Assembly: GCA_945900785.1 (NCBI GenBank)
Contig: CAMDJM010000012.1
Location: forward strand, 21,610 to 85,609
DNA length: 64,000 nt
From: Akkermansia muciniphila
GTDB lineage: Bacteria; Verrucomicrobiota; Verrucomicrobiia; Verrucomicrobiales; V1-33
Direction of reading: 5' to 3'
Numbering within the stretch: the stretch's first letter is position 1; every line of letters begins with the position of its first letter. Positions 36,834 to 46,700 of this stretch are shown one piece after another. The notes below the pieces were generated by a model. It had not been told where the DNA came from. It was given only the letters and a program-made list of their open reading frames with translations, and did no database searches. The translations under genes were made by a program, and so were the position numbers.

Positions 36834-37457
36834 TCAGGCTCCAGGTTTGGTTTTGCGGGGGGCGGTTTTGCGGAGCGCAGCCAAGCCGGGCGGGGCGGAC
36901 GCTTCCGGCAGGAGCCGGGTAATATCAAATCCGAGGCTTTTCGCCTGAGTCTTCAGTTGCAGGTAAACTGGATAGGGCAGCTGGGGTTGGCGGGCCAGCA
37001 TCCAGAGAAACTTCCGGTCCGGGGTGCCGACCATGGCCCAGCGGTATTGGGGATCGAGGGCGATGACCCAATAATTCCCCTTCTCCGGGACGGGAGCCAA
37101 GGAGGCGAGTCCCCCAAATTTGACTTTTAGTCTGGCATTGCCTGACCCCTCCACCGGGGTCGCGGTGCCGGTGACGCTGCTGGTGCGGCCCTTGGCTTTA
37201 TAACAGGTATTCCGCACCTGCACCGTGCCATCCGGCAGTGCGGTGTATTCTGCCATGGAGCGCACACAGGATTTTTGGAAAAAGTTCGGCAGCCGGGAGA
37301 CTTCAAACCAGGAGCCGGCATATTTTGCGAGATCCACCTTCGCCACCGTGGGCAGGGGCGGATGCGGCACCGCTGGCGCTGGGGACAGACTGCGGCAGGA
37401 AGGCAGGAAGCAGAGGACGCCGGAAATCAGTAAAAGCAGGAGGGAAGGCAGTTTCAT
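36834..37457 (-). CDS. blc: Outer membrane lipocalin lipoprotein
   Basis: This 207-residue Blc/apolipoprotein D-like lipocalin has a signal peptide ending in FLPSC (lipobox, Cys21) that would anchor it in the outer membrane. The lipocalin signature appears as YAGSWFEVSRLPNFFQ, where relatives have GTWYEIARLPN. The barrel motifs NYWVIALDPQYRWAMVGTP and LWMLARQP follow. Bacterial Blc proteins bind lysophospholipids or fatty acids. The C-terminus has a Lys-rich tail beyond the usual barrel. The ATG at 37457 is chosen for the signal peptide. Confidence 0.92.
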   Translation of the reverse strand: MKLPSLLLLLISGVLCFLPSCRSLSPAPAVPHPPLPTVAKVDLAKYAGSWFEVSRLPNFFQKSCVRSMAEYTALPDGTVQVRNTCYKAKGRTSSVTGTATPVEGSGNARLKVKFGGLASLAPVPEKGNYWVIALDPQYRWAMVGTPDRKFLWMLARQPQLPYPVYLQLKTQAKSLGFDITRLLPEASAPPGLAALRKTAPRKTKPGA

Positions 37458-37609
37458 ACGGGCAATCTGGCAGCATCGCCCGCCTTTGCCAATCAGGAAC
37501 ATCCTGCCGGCAGGGCTGCCTGGAATACAACAGGATCGATGGATTGACCGCCGCGCTTTGCGGGGCATAGTAGGGATACTCCGCCCGCCTAACTTTACAT
37601 CACCCCACC

Positions 37610-38284
37610 ATGACTTCCGCTATCATTGTCGCCGCCGGCAGCGGCTCCCGCATGGGATTTGACAAACTGATGGCCCGGCTTGGCGGGGCCCCAGTGATCC
37701 TGCGCACCCTGGAAGCCTTTCAGGTCTGCCCGGAAATTGATGAGATCATCCTCGTCTGCCCGCCAGACCGGGCGGAGGTGATCCAACGGATAGCGGATGA
37801 TGGGGAGATGCGGAAAATCCGCCGGATTGTGCCGGGAGGGGCTGAGCGCCATCTGTCCGTTTGGGCAGGACTGCAGGCGGTGTCCGCCGGCAGCAGCTAC
37901 GTGGCCGTGCACGACGGGGCCCGCCCGCTGATCCATCCGGCTCAAATCAGCCGCTGTCTGGCCCGGGCCCGGGAAACCGGAGCGGCCGCCAGTGCCCGCC
38001 CCGTTTCAGAAACCCTGAAGCAGGCCGACCCCTCCGGACGTGTTACGGGCAGCGTAAACCGGGATGGACTGTGGATCATGGAAACTCCCCAGGTTTTCGC
38101 TAAATCATTGATCATCAGCGCCTACGAGGCCGTTTTGCGCGATGGTCTGCTGGTCGCGGACGAAGTCTCCGCTTTGGGGCACATCGGCCATGAGGTCTGG
38201 CTGGTGGACAATCCCACGCCCAATCCCAAAATCACCTGGCCGCCGGATCTGGCCCTTGCGGAGCGGCTGCTCTCCCCTACCTGA
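37610..38284 (+). CDS. ispD: 2-C-methyl-D-erythritol 4-phosphate cytidylyltransferase
   Basis: This 224-residue enzyme of the non-mevalonate isoprenoid pathway couples CTP to methylerythritol phosphate. It has the N-terminal AAGSGSRMG nucleotide loop, the VHDGARPLI motif and the C-terminal DEVSALG segment. It lies on the plus strand between lipocalin (opposite strand) and the M16 peptidase gene, with which it might share a transcript (64-base gap). Confidence 0.95.
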   Translation: MTSAIIVAAGSGSRMGFDKLMARLGGAPVILRTLEAFQVCPEIDEIILVCPPDRAEVIQRIADDGEMRKIRRIVPGGAERHLSVWAGLQAVSAGSSYVAVHDGARPLIHPAQISRCLARARETGAAASARPVSETLKQADPSGRVTGSVNRDGLWIMETPQVFAKSLIISAYEAVLRDGLLVADEVSALGHIGHEVWLVDNPTPNPKITWPPDLALAERLLSPT

Positions 38285-38348
38285 TTTCCGGCCCCAGGCC
38301 CGGCTCCGGCCTTCCCTCGCGGCACCGGGGCTTCCGAACTAATTATCG

Positions 38349-39629
38349 ATGACAAAGTATCAACAATTCCACCTCCCTTCCGGCACCCCGGTCTGCGTCG
38401 CCGAAATGCCCTGGATGGAAAGCGTCAGCACCGGCATCTGGGCCGCCGTGGGCGGGCGGCATGATCCTGTCAGGCTGACTGGCCTGGCGCATTTTGTGGA
38501 GCACATGGTCTTCCAGGGCACCACGCGCCGCAGCGCCCGGCGGCTCAACCGCGAGGTCGAAAGCGCGGGCGGATCCATGGATGCCTACACTTCGGAAGAC
38601 CACACGGCCTTCTTCGTCCGCGGCCCGGGGGAAAACTTCGGCGGCTTCATGGATGTCCTCCTCGATCTCTATCAAAACTCCATCTTTGATCCAAACGTGA
38701 TCTTGAAGGAGCGCGATGTCATTGCCGAGGAAATCAGCATGTATCGCGAGCAGCCCAGCCAGCACGTGGAAGATCTGCTTTGCCGCAATGTCTGGCCGCA
38801 GCACCCCCTGGGTCAACCCATCGCCGGCACGGAAAAGACCATCGAACGCATCGAGGCAGGCGTCCTGATGAATCATGCGGCGAAGTATTTTGGAGCCCGG
38901 AACTCTGTTATCAGCGTGGCTGGCCGTATCACCACGGAACAAGTCGAAAAAGTCCTCACCCGGCTGCTGCCCGACGGCCTGCCCCGCGATGTCCGGCCCA
39001 CCCACCGGCCCTTCGCTATCCCGCCCCGGCGCCTCCCCACCGTGGTGTCCGAGACCCGCGATATCGACCAGGTGCAACTCGCCCTTGCTTTCCACGCCCC
39101 GGGCCGCCTGCATCCCATCCAGCCCGCGCTCCGCCTGCTCAACGTCATGCTGGGAGAAAACACCAGTTCCCGCCTCTGGAGCGAGCTGCGGGAAAAACGT
39201 GGGCTTTGTTATGATGCCGGATCCGATCTCACCGCCCTCCAGGAAACCGGCCTGATCCACATCTATGCCGGTATTGATCCTGACAAATACCCGCAGGTGC
39301 TGAAAGTCATCTTTACCGAGCTGCAACGGCTCGCCACCAAAGCCGTCAGCCCCGCCACCCTGCGGGCCGCCGTCGATTTTTCCATCGCCTCCGGCCGCAT
39401 GGCGCTGGAAAGCACCTCCCACCAGATGACCATGATGGCCGAGTGCCTGCTGCTCTATGGCCGCCCCATCGAACTCGAGGCCGTGCACCGCCGCCTGCGC
39501 GCCGTCACTCCGGAACAGGTGCGCCGCATCGCCGCCACCATCTTCCGCCCCGGCCGCCTCACTGCGGCCACCGTCGGCCCGGAGATTGATTCCCAACAGA
39601 TCACCCGCGCTGCGGCAGCGCTCCGCTGA
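38349..39629 (+). CDS. M16 family zinc peptidase
   Basis: This 426-residue M16B peptidase has the inverted zinc motif HFVEH at 48-52, with additional Glu in the EEISMYRE helix about 75 residues later. It is the size of single-chain bacterial processing peptidases (mitochondrial processing peptidase beta-like), which degrade short peptides. The second half carries LREKRGLCYD, the typical R/Y loop of M16. It probably acts in the cytoplasm since no signal peptide is present. Confidence 0.92.
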   Translation: MTKYQQFHLPSGTPVCVAEMPWMESVSTGIWAAVGGRHDPVRLTGLAHFVEHMVFQGTTRRSARRLNREVESAGGSMDAYTSEDHTAFFVRGPGENFGGFMDVLLDLYQNSIFDPNVILKERDVIAEEISMYREQPSQHVEDLLCRNVWPQHPLGQPIAGTEKTIERIEAGVLMNHAAKYFGARNSVISVAGRITTEQVEKVLTRLLPDGLPRDVRPTHRPFAIPPRRLPTVVSETRDIDQVQLALAFHAPGRLHPIQPALRLLNVMLGENTSSRLWSELREKRGLCYDAGSDLTALQETGLIHIYAGIDPDKYPQVLKVIFTELQRLATKAVSPATLRAAVDFSIASGRMALESTSHQMTMMAECLLLYGRPIELEAVHRRLRAVTPEQVRRIAATIFRPGRLTAATVGPEIDSQQITRAAAALR

Positions 39630-39671
39630 TCAGGCGGGAGACTGGCCCGCAGCTCAGCCTGCTTGGGAAAA

Positions 39672-39807
39672 TGACGGGCCACGGATGGCAGGATGATACT
39701 GAGCGTCACTGATTTATGGGAACTGAACGATTCACCCTCCGGGTGACTTTCCTACTTTTCCCAAATCCGTGACCATCAGTTCTATCAATGCCATCCGTGG
39801 CCCGTCA
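39672..39807. repeat. MITE-like element with 19-bp terminal inverted repeats
   Basis: The ends at 39672-39690 and 39789-39807 are perfect 19-base reverse complements, and the interior is an imperfect palindrome as well. The left half is repeated at 41766-41817. The element sits between two convergent genes and could also end transcription. Confidence 0.8.
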
Positions 39808-39821
39808 GCATCCTTTTTAGC

Positions 39822-40910
39822 TCAGGGGCTGAGGGCGGGGACCTTCCATTCGTAGACTTTGTCGCCGGGGCGCAGGGTAGCCGCCTGGGGGTTGGCGCCG
39901 AAGTCGGCGATGATTTTGGAGCCTTCGAGGCGGGTGACGCGCAGGTTGATGATGGTTTCGGGATGGTCGGCGGCGACGGCGAAAAGAGCGGTGCCAGCGG
40001 GCAGGGGGCGGGGGTTTTTCCAAGCGATGGTGCAGAAGGACCAGTTGAGATCGAGTTCGTTGATGCGGCCAATCAGGCTGGGCTCGGCAGAGACGGCGCT
40101 GGGGGAGGCTCCTTCGCGGAGCATCCGTTTGGTGGCTTCGATGGCGGCCAGTTTGGCCGGGGAAATATTCGCGAGGGCTTTTGGGGCGGTGGCGATTTCC
40201 TGCTCGCTGACCGGCGGGACGGGTGCCGCGGGCGGCGGTGGCGGGGTGGGATGATCGATAATGGTGGGGCCGGTGTGGACGCGGGGCACGGGGGGGCGGG
40301 GTGGGATGAGGCGGAAGGCGTGGTTGTCTGCCAGAGCGAAGAGGCCTTTGAGGCCGGTGGAGGTTTTTTCGTGGATGATGGCAATGATTTTTCCGTCAGG
40401 AATTTGAATTTCCCTCAAAGTGAGGCGGAATTCGTTGCCGATGCCGATCACAGTGGGAAGCACGACGAGATCCGCCCCGATAGCTTTGCCGGCGGCGACG
40501 ACGCTCTGGGCAGGGGGCGGAGCAGGGGCAGTCCGCCCGGGAAGGGCCGGCAGGGGTTCTGTGAGGTTGGAAATGGCGGTGACCGTTTTCCCTGGCGTCG
40601 GCGGGGCAGCAGCGGAATCCAGGGCGGCGGGCTCCGGATCCGGGGTGAGGGTGCTGGTGTCCAGGAGTTCGATGCTGGAGTTGAGGAGGAGGCGGGCGTT
40701 GATGATGTCAGAGAGGGATTGGCCGAGATCGGGACGCGGCAGGCCATTCACCGTGATCCTGGCAGGGAGGATGGCGATTTTTGGCTTGCCTGGGGGGACG
40801 GGAAGGGCCGGAGCGGGATTCTGGGCCTGGAGGCCTGGCCACGCCAGCAGGGTGAAAATCAGGGCGTGGCAGCAGGCTGGGAGGCGGTTGGTTTTCACGG
40901 TCAGTTTCAT
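39822..40910 (-). CDS. Secreted protein with possible CsgG-like N-terminal fold
   Basis: This 362-residue protein has an N-terminal signal sequence (LPACCHALIFTLLAWPGLQAQ). The following IAILPARITVNG and LSDIINARLLL segment resembles the nucleotide-like fold of CsgG/FlgT-type periplasmic proteins. A Pro-rich linker (about 220-240) precedes a C-terminal part with DKVYEWKVP, SH3-like in pattern. No function is claimed. Its ATG overlaps the stop of the L,D-transpeptidase gene as ATGA, which fixes the start at 40910 and suggests a shared operon. Confidence 0.6.
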   Translation of the reverse strand: MKLTVKTNRLPACCHALIFTLLAWPGLQAQNPAPALPVPPGKPKIAILPARITVNGLPRPDLGQSLSDIINARLLLNSSIELLDTSTLTPDPEPAALDSAAAPPTPGKTVTAISNLTEPLPALPGRTAPAPPPAQSVVAAGKAIGADLVVLPTVIGIGNEFRLTLREIQIPDGKIIAIIHEKTSTGLKGLFALADNHAFRLIPPRPPVPRVHTGPTIIDHPTPPPPPAAPVPPVSEQEIATAPKALANISPAKLAAIEATKRMLREGASPSAVSAEPSLIGRINELDLNWSFCTIAWKNPRPLPAGTALFAVAADHPETIINLRVTRLEGSKIIADFGANPQAATLRPGDKVYEWKVPALSP

Positions 40911-41707
40911 GGCGCGGGTGGTGGGCGGGGGGATTGGAAAGGCGCTGGCAAATTCCATGCCTGCCGGAGGTTTTGGTAGGCCTGGCGGGGCAATAGGACA
41001 TAGTGGGGATTGGCCCGGGCATCAAGCCAACGGAGGAGTTTGACCAGATCCGGACGGGCCATGGTGGTGCAGCCGTGGCTGGGGGTGGCAGGGCCGCGGC
41101 GGATGTGGAAGAAGATGGCGCTGCCCTGGCGAGGGAGGACCGGGTCGGTGTTATGGCCGACTTCGAGGAGGAATTCGTAAGCGAAATCCCCCAGCCGCAT
41201 GCGCTGTTTGGCATACCAGGGCGGAGGGTTGGCGGGGTCTACCACGACGTGGCGGTTGTAGTCGGGGGAGGTGACGTCATCGATCCAGCAATCCTGGGCA
41301 GTGACGCGGTGGGTGGGCAGGCGGAGTCCGGGCAGAGAGTCCGGCTGGTAGCCGTAAAGGGTGCCGATGCGGAAGAGACCGGCTGGGGCGCGCTGGTCTT
41401 TTTCGCGTTTGGAGGGCACGCCGGGCTGGCCGTGGGGCACGGGCAGGGCTCCATTCCCCCAGGCGAGGCCGGCTTTCCCCAGCATCACGGGACAGGCCTG
41501 AGCCCAGGCAGGCTGCCATGGGGCAGCGGGCGAGACGCGGGAAAAAGCCATCAATTGAGCCCGCGGGCTATTCCAGTCCGGGGCAATGCCGACAATGAGT
41601 TGCGCGACGGAATCCGGCACGCGGGGCGCAGGACCGGCCGCCTGCGCAGACAGGACGCCAGGCAGGCTGAGTCCGGTGAGGAGTTGGAGAAAATGCTTCC
41701 GCTGCAT
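40907..41707 (-). CDS. L,D-transpeptidase (YkuD family)
   Basis: This 266-residue exported enzyme has a signal peptide ending about LSAQA and the YkuD catalytic motif: His201 in FFHIRRG and the SHGC block at 210-213 (Cys213). YkuD proteins crosslink peptidoglycan at L-D-centres or attach lipoproteins to it. This one, with its DYNRHVVVDPANPPP and CWIDDV segments, is of the longer secreted murein L,D-transpeptidase group. It is translationally coupled to the downstream secreted protein. Confidence 0.88.
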   Translation of the reverse strand: MQRKHFLQLLTGLSLPGVLSAQAAGPAPRVPDSVAQLIVGIAPDWNSPRAQLMAFSRVSPAAPWQPAWAQACPVMLGKAGLAWGNGALPVPHGQPGVPSKREKDQRAPAGLFRIGTLYGYQPDSLPGLRLPTHRVTAQDCWIDDVTSPDYNRHVVVDPANPPPWYAKQRMRLGDFAYEFLLEVGHNTDPVLPRQGSAIFFHIRRGPATPSHGCTTMARPDLVKLLRWLDARANPHYVLLPRQAYQNLRQAWNLPAPFQSPRPPPAP

Positions 41708-41765
41708 GATCAGGGGTTAGGGTTGGGCTCGCTGGGCGGAAGTATCACCCTCCTGAAAAGGACGC

Positions 41766-41817
41766 TGACGGGCCACGGATTGCACGGATATGACTGATAA
41801 TCACAGATTTATGGGAA
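41766..41817. repeat. Half copy of the 39672-39807 element
   Basis: The first 15 bases (TGACGGGCCACGGAT) and the later GATTTATGGGAA block match the left half of the element at 39672 in the same order. The matching right arm is missing. It lies in the gap between the L,D-transpeptidase and SH3-like genes. Confidence 0.65.
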
Positions 41818-41844
41818 TAGATGCACTCACCCGCAGAGTAACGA

Positions 41845-43008
41845 TCAGATTTGGGCGGGAACTTCGCATGTTACTGATTTTGTGTCCTTCGCGTCCTTCT
41901 GTTCAAATTCTACTGCCGTTTTTAGGATCACCGGCACGGCGGTGGGATCTGGTGGGCTGGGGCTGGGTGGTGTGGGTTCGGCGGGTGGAGTGACGGGCGT
42001 GGATTCGGCGGGCGGAGTGGCGGGTGTGGGTTCGGAAGCCGGGGCCGGGGCTGGTTCCGCCGGGGCTGGGGCTGGGGCGGGTTTGGGGGCTTCCTCCAAA
42101 TTGAGGGAAGGCACGGGCTCAGGAACCGGGTTGGGCAAGGTATCGCCGGGTTTCAGCACCGGATCACCGGGCAGAATGAGCGAAGTTTTTTTCAGTTCGG
42201 TGCCTTCAAATTCCAGCGGGGGGAGCAGGAGTTGGGAATTCTCCGCGCCAGGCATGGAGGGGAGGTCCGGCTGATCGGGGGGGGCTGCGCCGGGGGACCA
42301 GGCTGCGGGCAGGGATCCGGCAGCCAATTGCGGCAGAACGACGATTTTAGGTGGGGCAAAATCACTCTCCATGGCCTGGCGCATTTGATCAGTGCCGATG
42401 TATCCGGAGCGGCCCCCCTCCAGTTCCACCTGTGCCCAGCCCCGGCTGGCTTTGCCCAGTTTGAGGACTTGACCCCGGGCCAGCCGGAGGTCTGGCCCGC
42501 TGGCTTGGCTGGGGCCATATTCGTAAAAGGCGGTGCTGTCCTCGGTAATGACCCAGCGGTCTTTCCAATCGGAGGGGCGTTCTGGTTTTTCAGCTTCGGG
42601 CAGAGCGTCGGGGTCGCGGTCCAGCTTGGCTTTGAGGCGGGAAAAGAAGCCGGGCTTTTTGGGTTCTGCCGGAGCGGGCGGGGGCACCGCTGCCTGGGGC
42701 TTTGGCAGAGCAGCCGGCTTGGAGGGAGCCGCAGGCGGGCGCATTGCTGGCACAGTCTTGGCCGGGGCGGATTTTTTTGAATTTTCCGCCGGTGCCGGGG
42801 CTGGAGCGGGCGGCGGCGGCGGGTCCTTTTTCCGGAAGGGGTTCAGTTTTTGCAGCAGGCTGGGCTTGGGGGCCGGCGGGGAAGGAGGCACCGTAGCGGC
42901 AGGAGGGGATTTTTTCGCGGGGGCCGCTGTTACCGGCAGCGGAGTCGCGAGCACCAGGCAAAAAGCCAAAGGCACCATGAGGAGGGAAAGAGAGCGCGGG
43001 GAGGGCAT
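41845..43008 (-). CDS. Secreted Pro/Ala-rich protein with SH3-like domain
   Basis: This 387-residue exported protein has a signal peptide ending LPVTAA. Long Pro/Ala/Lys-rich low-complexity regions flank a central bacterial SH3-like segment (about 160-215; ITEDSTAFYEYGP, RGWAQVELEGGRSGYIG). The C-terminal half is again Pro/Ala/Glu-rich. It is probably a cell-wall-associated structural protein. The last about 18 residues (KDAKDTKSVT and on) are encoded by DNA that looks like a dispersed intergenic repeat, so the true end may have changed. The ATG at 43008 is preferred to the GTG at 43026. Confidence 0.7.
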   Translation of the reverse strand: MPSPRSLSLLMVPLAFCLVLATPLPVTAAPAKKSPPAATVPPSPPAPKPSLLQKLNPFRKKDPPPPPAPAPAPAENSKKSAPAKTVPAMRPPAAPSKPAALPKPQAAVPPPAPAEPKKPGFFSRLKAKLDRDPDALPEAEKPERPSDWKDRWVITEDSTAFYEYGPSQASGPDLRLARGQVLKLGKASRGWAQVELEGGRSGYIGTDQMRQAMESDFAPPKIVVLPQLAAGSLPAAWSPGAAPPDQPDLPSMPGAENSQLLLPPLEFEGTELKKTSLILPGDPVLKPGDTLPNPVPEPVPSLNLEEAPKPAPAPAPAEPAPAPASEPTPATPPAESTPVTPPAEPTPPSPSPPDPTAVPVILKTAVEFEQKDAKDTKSVTCEVPAQI

Positions 43009-43131
43009 CGGAGGAAAGGATGTCACATCATGCCGGATTAAGGGGAATTCACAACAAAATTTCCTGGCGCAGAAAAACTTTCAAAAAGAACGGCGGGTTG
43101 CAGGCGGAGGTGGATGCAGCGAAGGTGACGG

Positions 43132-43542
43132 ATGATTGGACGAGATAGCATAAGGCAGATCCTGATGCGGATGGGGTCATTGGGTGTGGCGCGGGAGGAT
43201 TTGGAGGAAAGCTTCGTGCGCGGACGGGGGAATGGCGGGCAAAAAATCAACAAGACCAGCTCCACCGTGCGCCTGCGGCATCTGCCCACCGGCCTGGAGG
43301 TGATCTGCCAGGAGCAGCGCAGCCTTTCCCAAAACCGCTACCAGGCGCGGGTGCTGCTCTGTGACAAGCTGGAGCAGCGCCGGCAGGCCGGCCACCAGGC
43401 CCGCCAGGCGGCAGTATCCAGGGCCCGGGCTCAAAAGGGAAAGCGCAGCGCCGGATTGAAGCGCCAGATGATCAAAACCAAGCGCCTGCGCAGCCAGATC
43501 AAAGCCGGCCGCAAATCCCCCGGGCGCGGGGAGGACTCCTGA
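43132..43542 (+). CDS. Release-factor-like GGQ protein (ArfB/PrfH type)
   Basis: This 136-residue protein has the class-I release factor catalytic loop GRGNGGQKINKTSS (GGQ at residues 35-37), which triggers peptidyl-tRNA hydrolysis in the ribosome. It lacks the stop-codon recognition domains of RF1/RF2. The C-terminal tail is very basic (KRSAGLKRQ, KTKRLRSQIKAGRK), like the ribosome-rescue factor ArfB. It may free stalled ribosomes, or pair with an RNA-repair ligase as PrfH does in other bacteria. The rtcB gene in this window is about 32 kb away, so no link is claimed. Confidence 0.8.
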   Translation: MIGRDSIRQILMRMGSLGVAREDLEESFVRGRGNGGQKINKTSSTVRLRHLPTGLEVICQEQRSLSQNRYQARVLLCDKLEQRRQAGHQARQAAVSRARAQKGKRSAGLKRQMIKTKRLRSQIKAGRKSPGRGEDS

Positions 43543-43732
43543 CCTGCGCCGGATTTGGTGCGCTGCCGGACTATCTGGAGACCGCAGGCAGCTCCCTGAC
43601 TGAGTCGTCGTGGCGCTGTAACTGCTTAAAAAGCTGTGATCAGTGAAATCCGTGGCGCCTTCTCCCTAATTTTGGTTTTTAAATTTTTTTATTGAAATTG
43701 CCTTTTTCTATGGTAGTTTATCAATTAAAATT
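43543..43732. other. Intergenic region before prepilin-like giant gene
   Basis: No gene is seen. The stretch from about 43670 is strongly AT-rich (T runs around 43676-43692) and probably carries the promoter of the giant gene. A short match to the 39672-type repeat (ATCAGTGAAATCCGTGGCG) lies at about 43634-43652. Confidence 0.45.
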
Positions 43733-46700
43733 ATGAAAACTGTGAAATTTACCTCCAGAAATCCTGATGGACCTTGCGCCTCCGGTGGGTTTAGTTTTAT
43801 GGAAGTGCTGGTTGTTATTGCCGGTCTGGCGTTGGTGGTGGCGGTGGGTTTGATCTGTTCTCAACGCGAATAATGCGGCCAGGGAAACAAAATTGAGGCA
43901 GGATGTGGCCTCGTTGAACCGGGCAGTCCAGACCTATCATATGAGTGGAGGTAATCTTTCCACCGCCACCAATGCCACGGAGGTGATCGCCAAGCTCAAA
44001 ACGACCATGCGAAACAGTGAACGCTCTACCATGGCCGGCTTGCGAAGCAGCATGATTGATGCCCGCCTGACCGGCCTGTCGGCCACCAAAGGGGAGCTGC
44101 GTGCGGTATGGGATGGGAACAGGCAGTCGTTTGTGGTCGCGGCTGATGGCGCAGGCTTCAAGGAATTTGTGTTGGACCGCAGCGCGGTTCCCCCGGTGCC
44201 GGTGGAAGAATCCCGCGCCACCGTCATGAAGTTGAGCAATACTGATAAATGGATTTGGGGATACAACCAAGCGGACCCCAGTCTGGATCGGATGCAGTCG
44301 TCACCCTCCTTCGGGACCGGGCCTCTCCTTCCTACTGCAGGGGACGTATTGACCCTGTCTTTGGCCCCACCAATTTTCAGCGTTGCGGGAGGGCAATACA
44401 ATCTCTTTTGGTTTCCAAAGGAACTGGCGCTTTCCCCCGGCACCAGCAACCCTCCTCTCTCGTCGGAGATCTTCTATAATATCAATGGTGCCGCCTGGCA
44501 AAAATACAGTGGCCCTTTCTCCATTACCGACCCGGGTATATCGGTAAATGCCAAGTCCGTTTCTCTGGATGTCGATGCCTACACGGACAGTGTGGACGCC
44601 ACTGCCCTCTACTCCTCCACCCCAGTGACTTTGGATCCCGCCACCACCCTGCAAACGACCTACACTTACGCCGGGTTGGGGGGTCCCCTGGCTCCAGGCT
44701 CCCTTGCACCCACCCTCGCTCCTTCGGCCCGCCTTATCCTGAACAATGCCAATGAAATCCCCGGCTCCTACCAGCGGGATACCGCGTTTCAGTCCTTCTG
44801 GACGTGGGATGGCACCAACCCATCCGTTACCGGAGCAGGGCGGATCTCAGGCATCAATTCCTTTTCCAATGGCTATCCTGGGGACCCGCTTAATTTGACG
44901 ATCGCCAGCTTCGCGGGCAGCAGCTCCTTAACCCTTAAATACGTTATGCTGTCCAAAAACAGCAACTTGGTGTCCTCCGCCGTTAAAACAGCCACCGCAG
45001 TCATCACCACCACCCGCTTGTTGCCCCCGCTGGTTTCCCCAGGCAAGACCAGTCTTACTGGTGCGGAGAAAGTCACGCTGGCCCTTGATGTTTCCGCATC
45101 CAGCACTCCGGCCAATGCCCGGATTTTTTACCGGACGGATGGCGTGGATCCCGGCGATGTGAATGGCGAGCCGGCCGCAGGTGCCATCCTTTACACGGCC
45201 CCCATCCAGCTGGAATCGATCGGCCGGCCCACCGTGAATCTGGTGGCCCGGGTTTACTCTCCTACGGCCTACAAGTCATGGTTTACCCCCAGCCAGCCCC
45301 TCAGTCAAAGTTATTATCTGCCCTACGCGGGAGGAGAAGTCTACGCGGTGACCGGCGGTGACCGCCTCATTTACAGCCTGAGCCCTTCCACCGGAGCCAA
45401 CATCGTGTTGAGCGACACTGCGGGCTATAACATCAGCTCCATCGCCCTTGATGTGGACAAAGCCCGCATCTACTATGTGGAGAACGGCAGCAGCACTTCC
45501 GGCTGGAGGCTGGGCTACTATGATTACATTACCACCCAACACACCACGTTGGGCAATCTGAAAGCCAACTGGTCCTACTCCCCTGCGGCCACCCCCGGCA
45601 ACCTCGCTTTTTTCAAGGGAAGCCTGTATTTTGTGCCCCCATCCACCGATGATCTGGTCCGTATCACCCTCAACGCGGCCGCCACCGCCATCACGGCGGT
45701 CAGCAAAGCCGCCGATCTGCGCGCTAACAACAATTGGACAACAGTAGGCGATCTCGCGGTGACTGAGACCGGGCTGATGTTCTTTGTGGATTCCGGGAAA
45801 AAATATCATCGCTTCAATCTGAACACCATGAGCGGCTATCTGGAAGTGGGCAGCACCGCCGATTTCCTGGTGGGTCTCACCTTTTACCAGGGCCGGCTGT
45901 TTGGCACTAAAAGTGGTGCCACCAACATCCAAAATCTCAATCCCGGATCCGGCAAGCTCATTTCCAGTGTGAACGCCGCCAACTCCAAAATGTTCACCGA
46001 CCTCGCGGCCCCGACCCCGGCTGCTCCCGTGACGGACGTCCAATCGCTCTGGGCCGTGGATGATCAGTCCGATGGAGCCCATTTGATCGAATTCCGCAAC
46101 AACTACCGCAACCCGCTGACCTCCACCGCCGTGGACTACGGCGTGCTTCTGGCGGATGGCACTGCGATTCCCCGGAATGACCGCTTCGGGATCCGGGCTC
46201 TCGCAATTTCCAACAGTGGAACCGCCTATTTCGTTTATAACAAAAAAATCAGAGTCGGAGGAAAGGACCAGTTCCGTCCCCTCATGAGCCTCAATCTGGC
46301 CCAATTGAAGCTCGGAGACAATCTCTCCGTAGTCTCCATGGGCGATCTGTCGCCTGCTCTTCAACCCGTCGCCGGAACCATTGATCCTGACGACGTTATC
46401 ACTGGCCTCACCCTTTCCCCGGCGGGGACGCTTTACGGCGTGCTGAAGGAGGGTGCCTCTTCCGGTGCCGGCAGCGCGGATTATCTTTTCAAATGCACCC
46501 AGCCCGCCACTGCCATGACCGGTTCCACCATTGCGGTGGCTGGCCTCGGACGCACCATCTCCGCCTCCGGGCTCTCCTCGGACAGTGAGGACCTCGCCTT
46601 CACCACCGATGGCCGCCTCCAGGTGTTCGATGGGTATGACAATGAGCTGCTCGAAATCAGCCCCGAAAACGGCACTGTCCTCTCCACGCGGAGCAGTGGA

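Noticed and set aside
43132..43542. PrfH partner of RtcB
   Set aside because: The protein is a release-factor-like GGQ protein, but it lies far from rtcB, so a functional pairing cannot be supported from this window.
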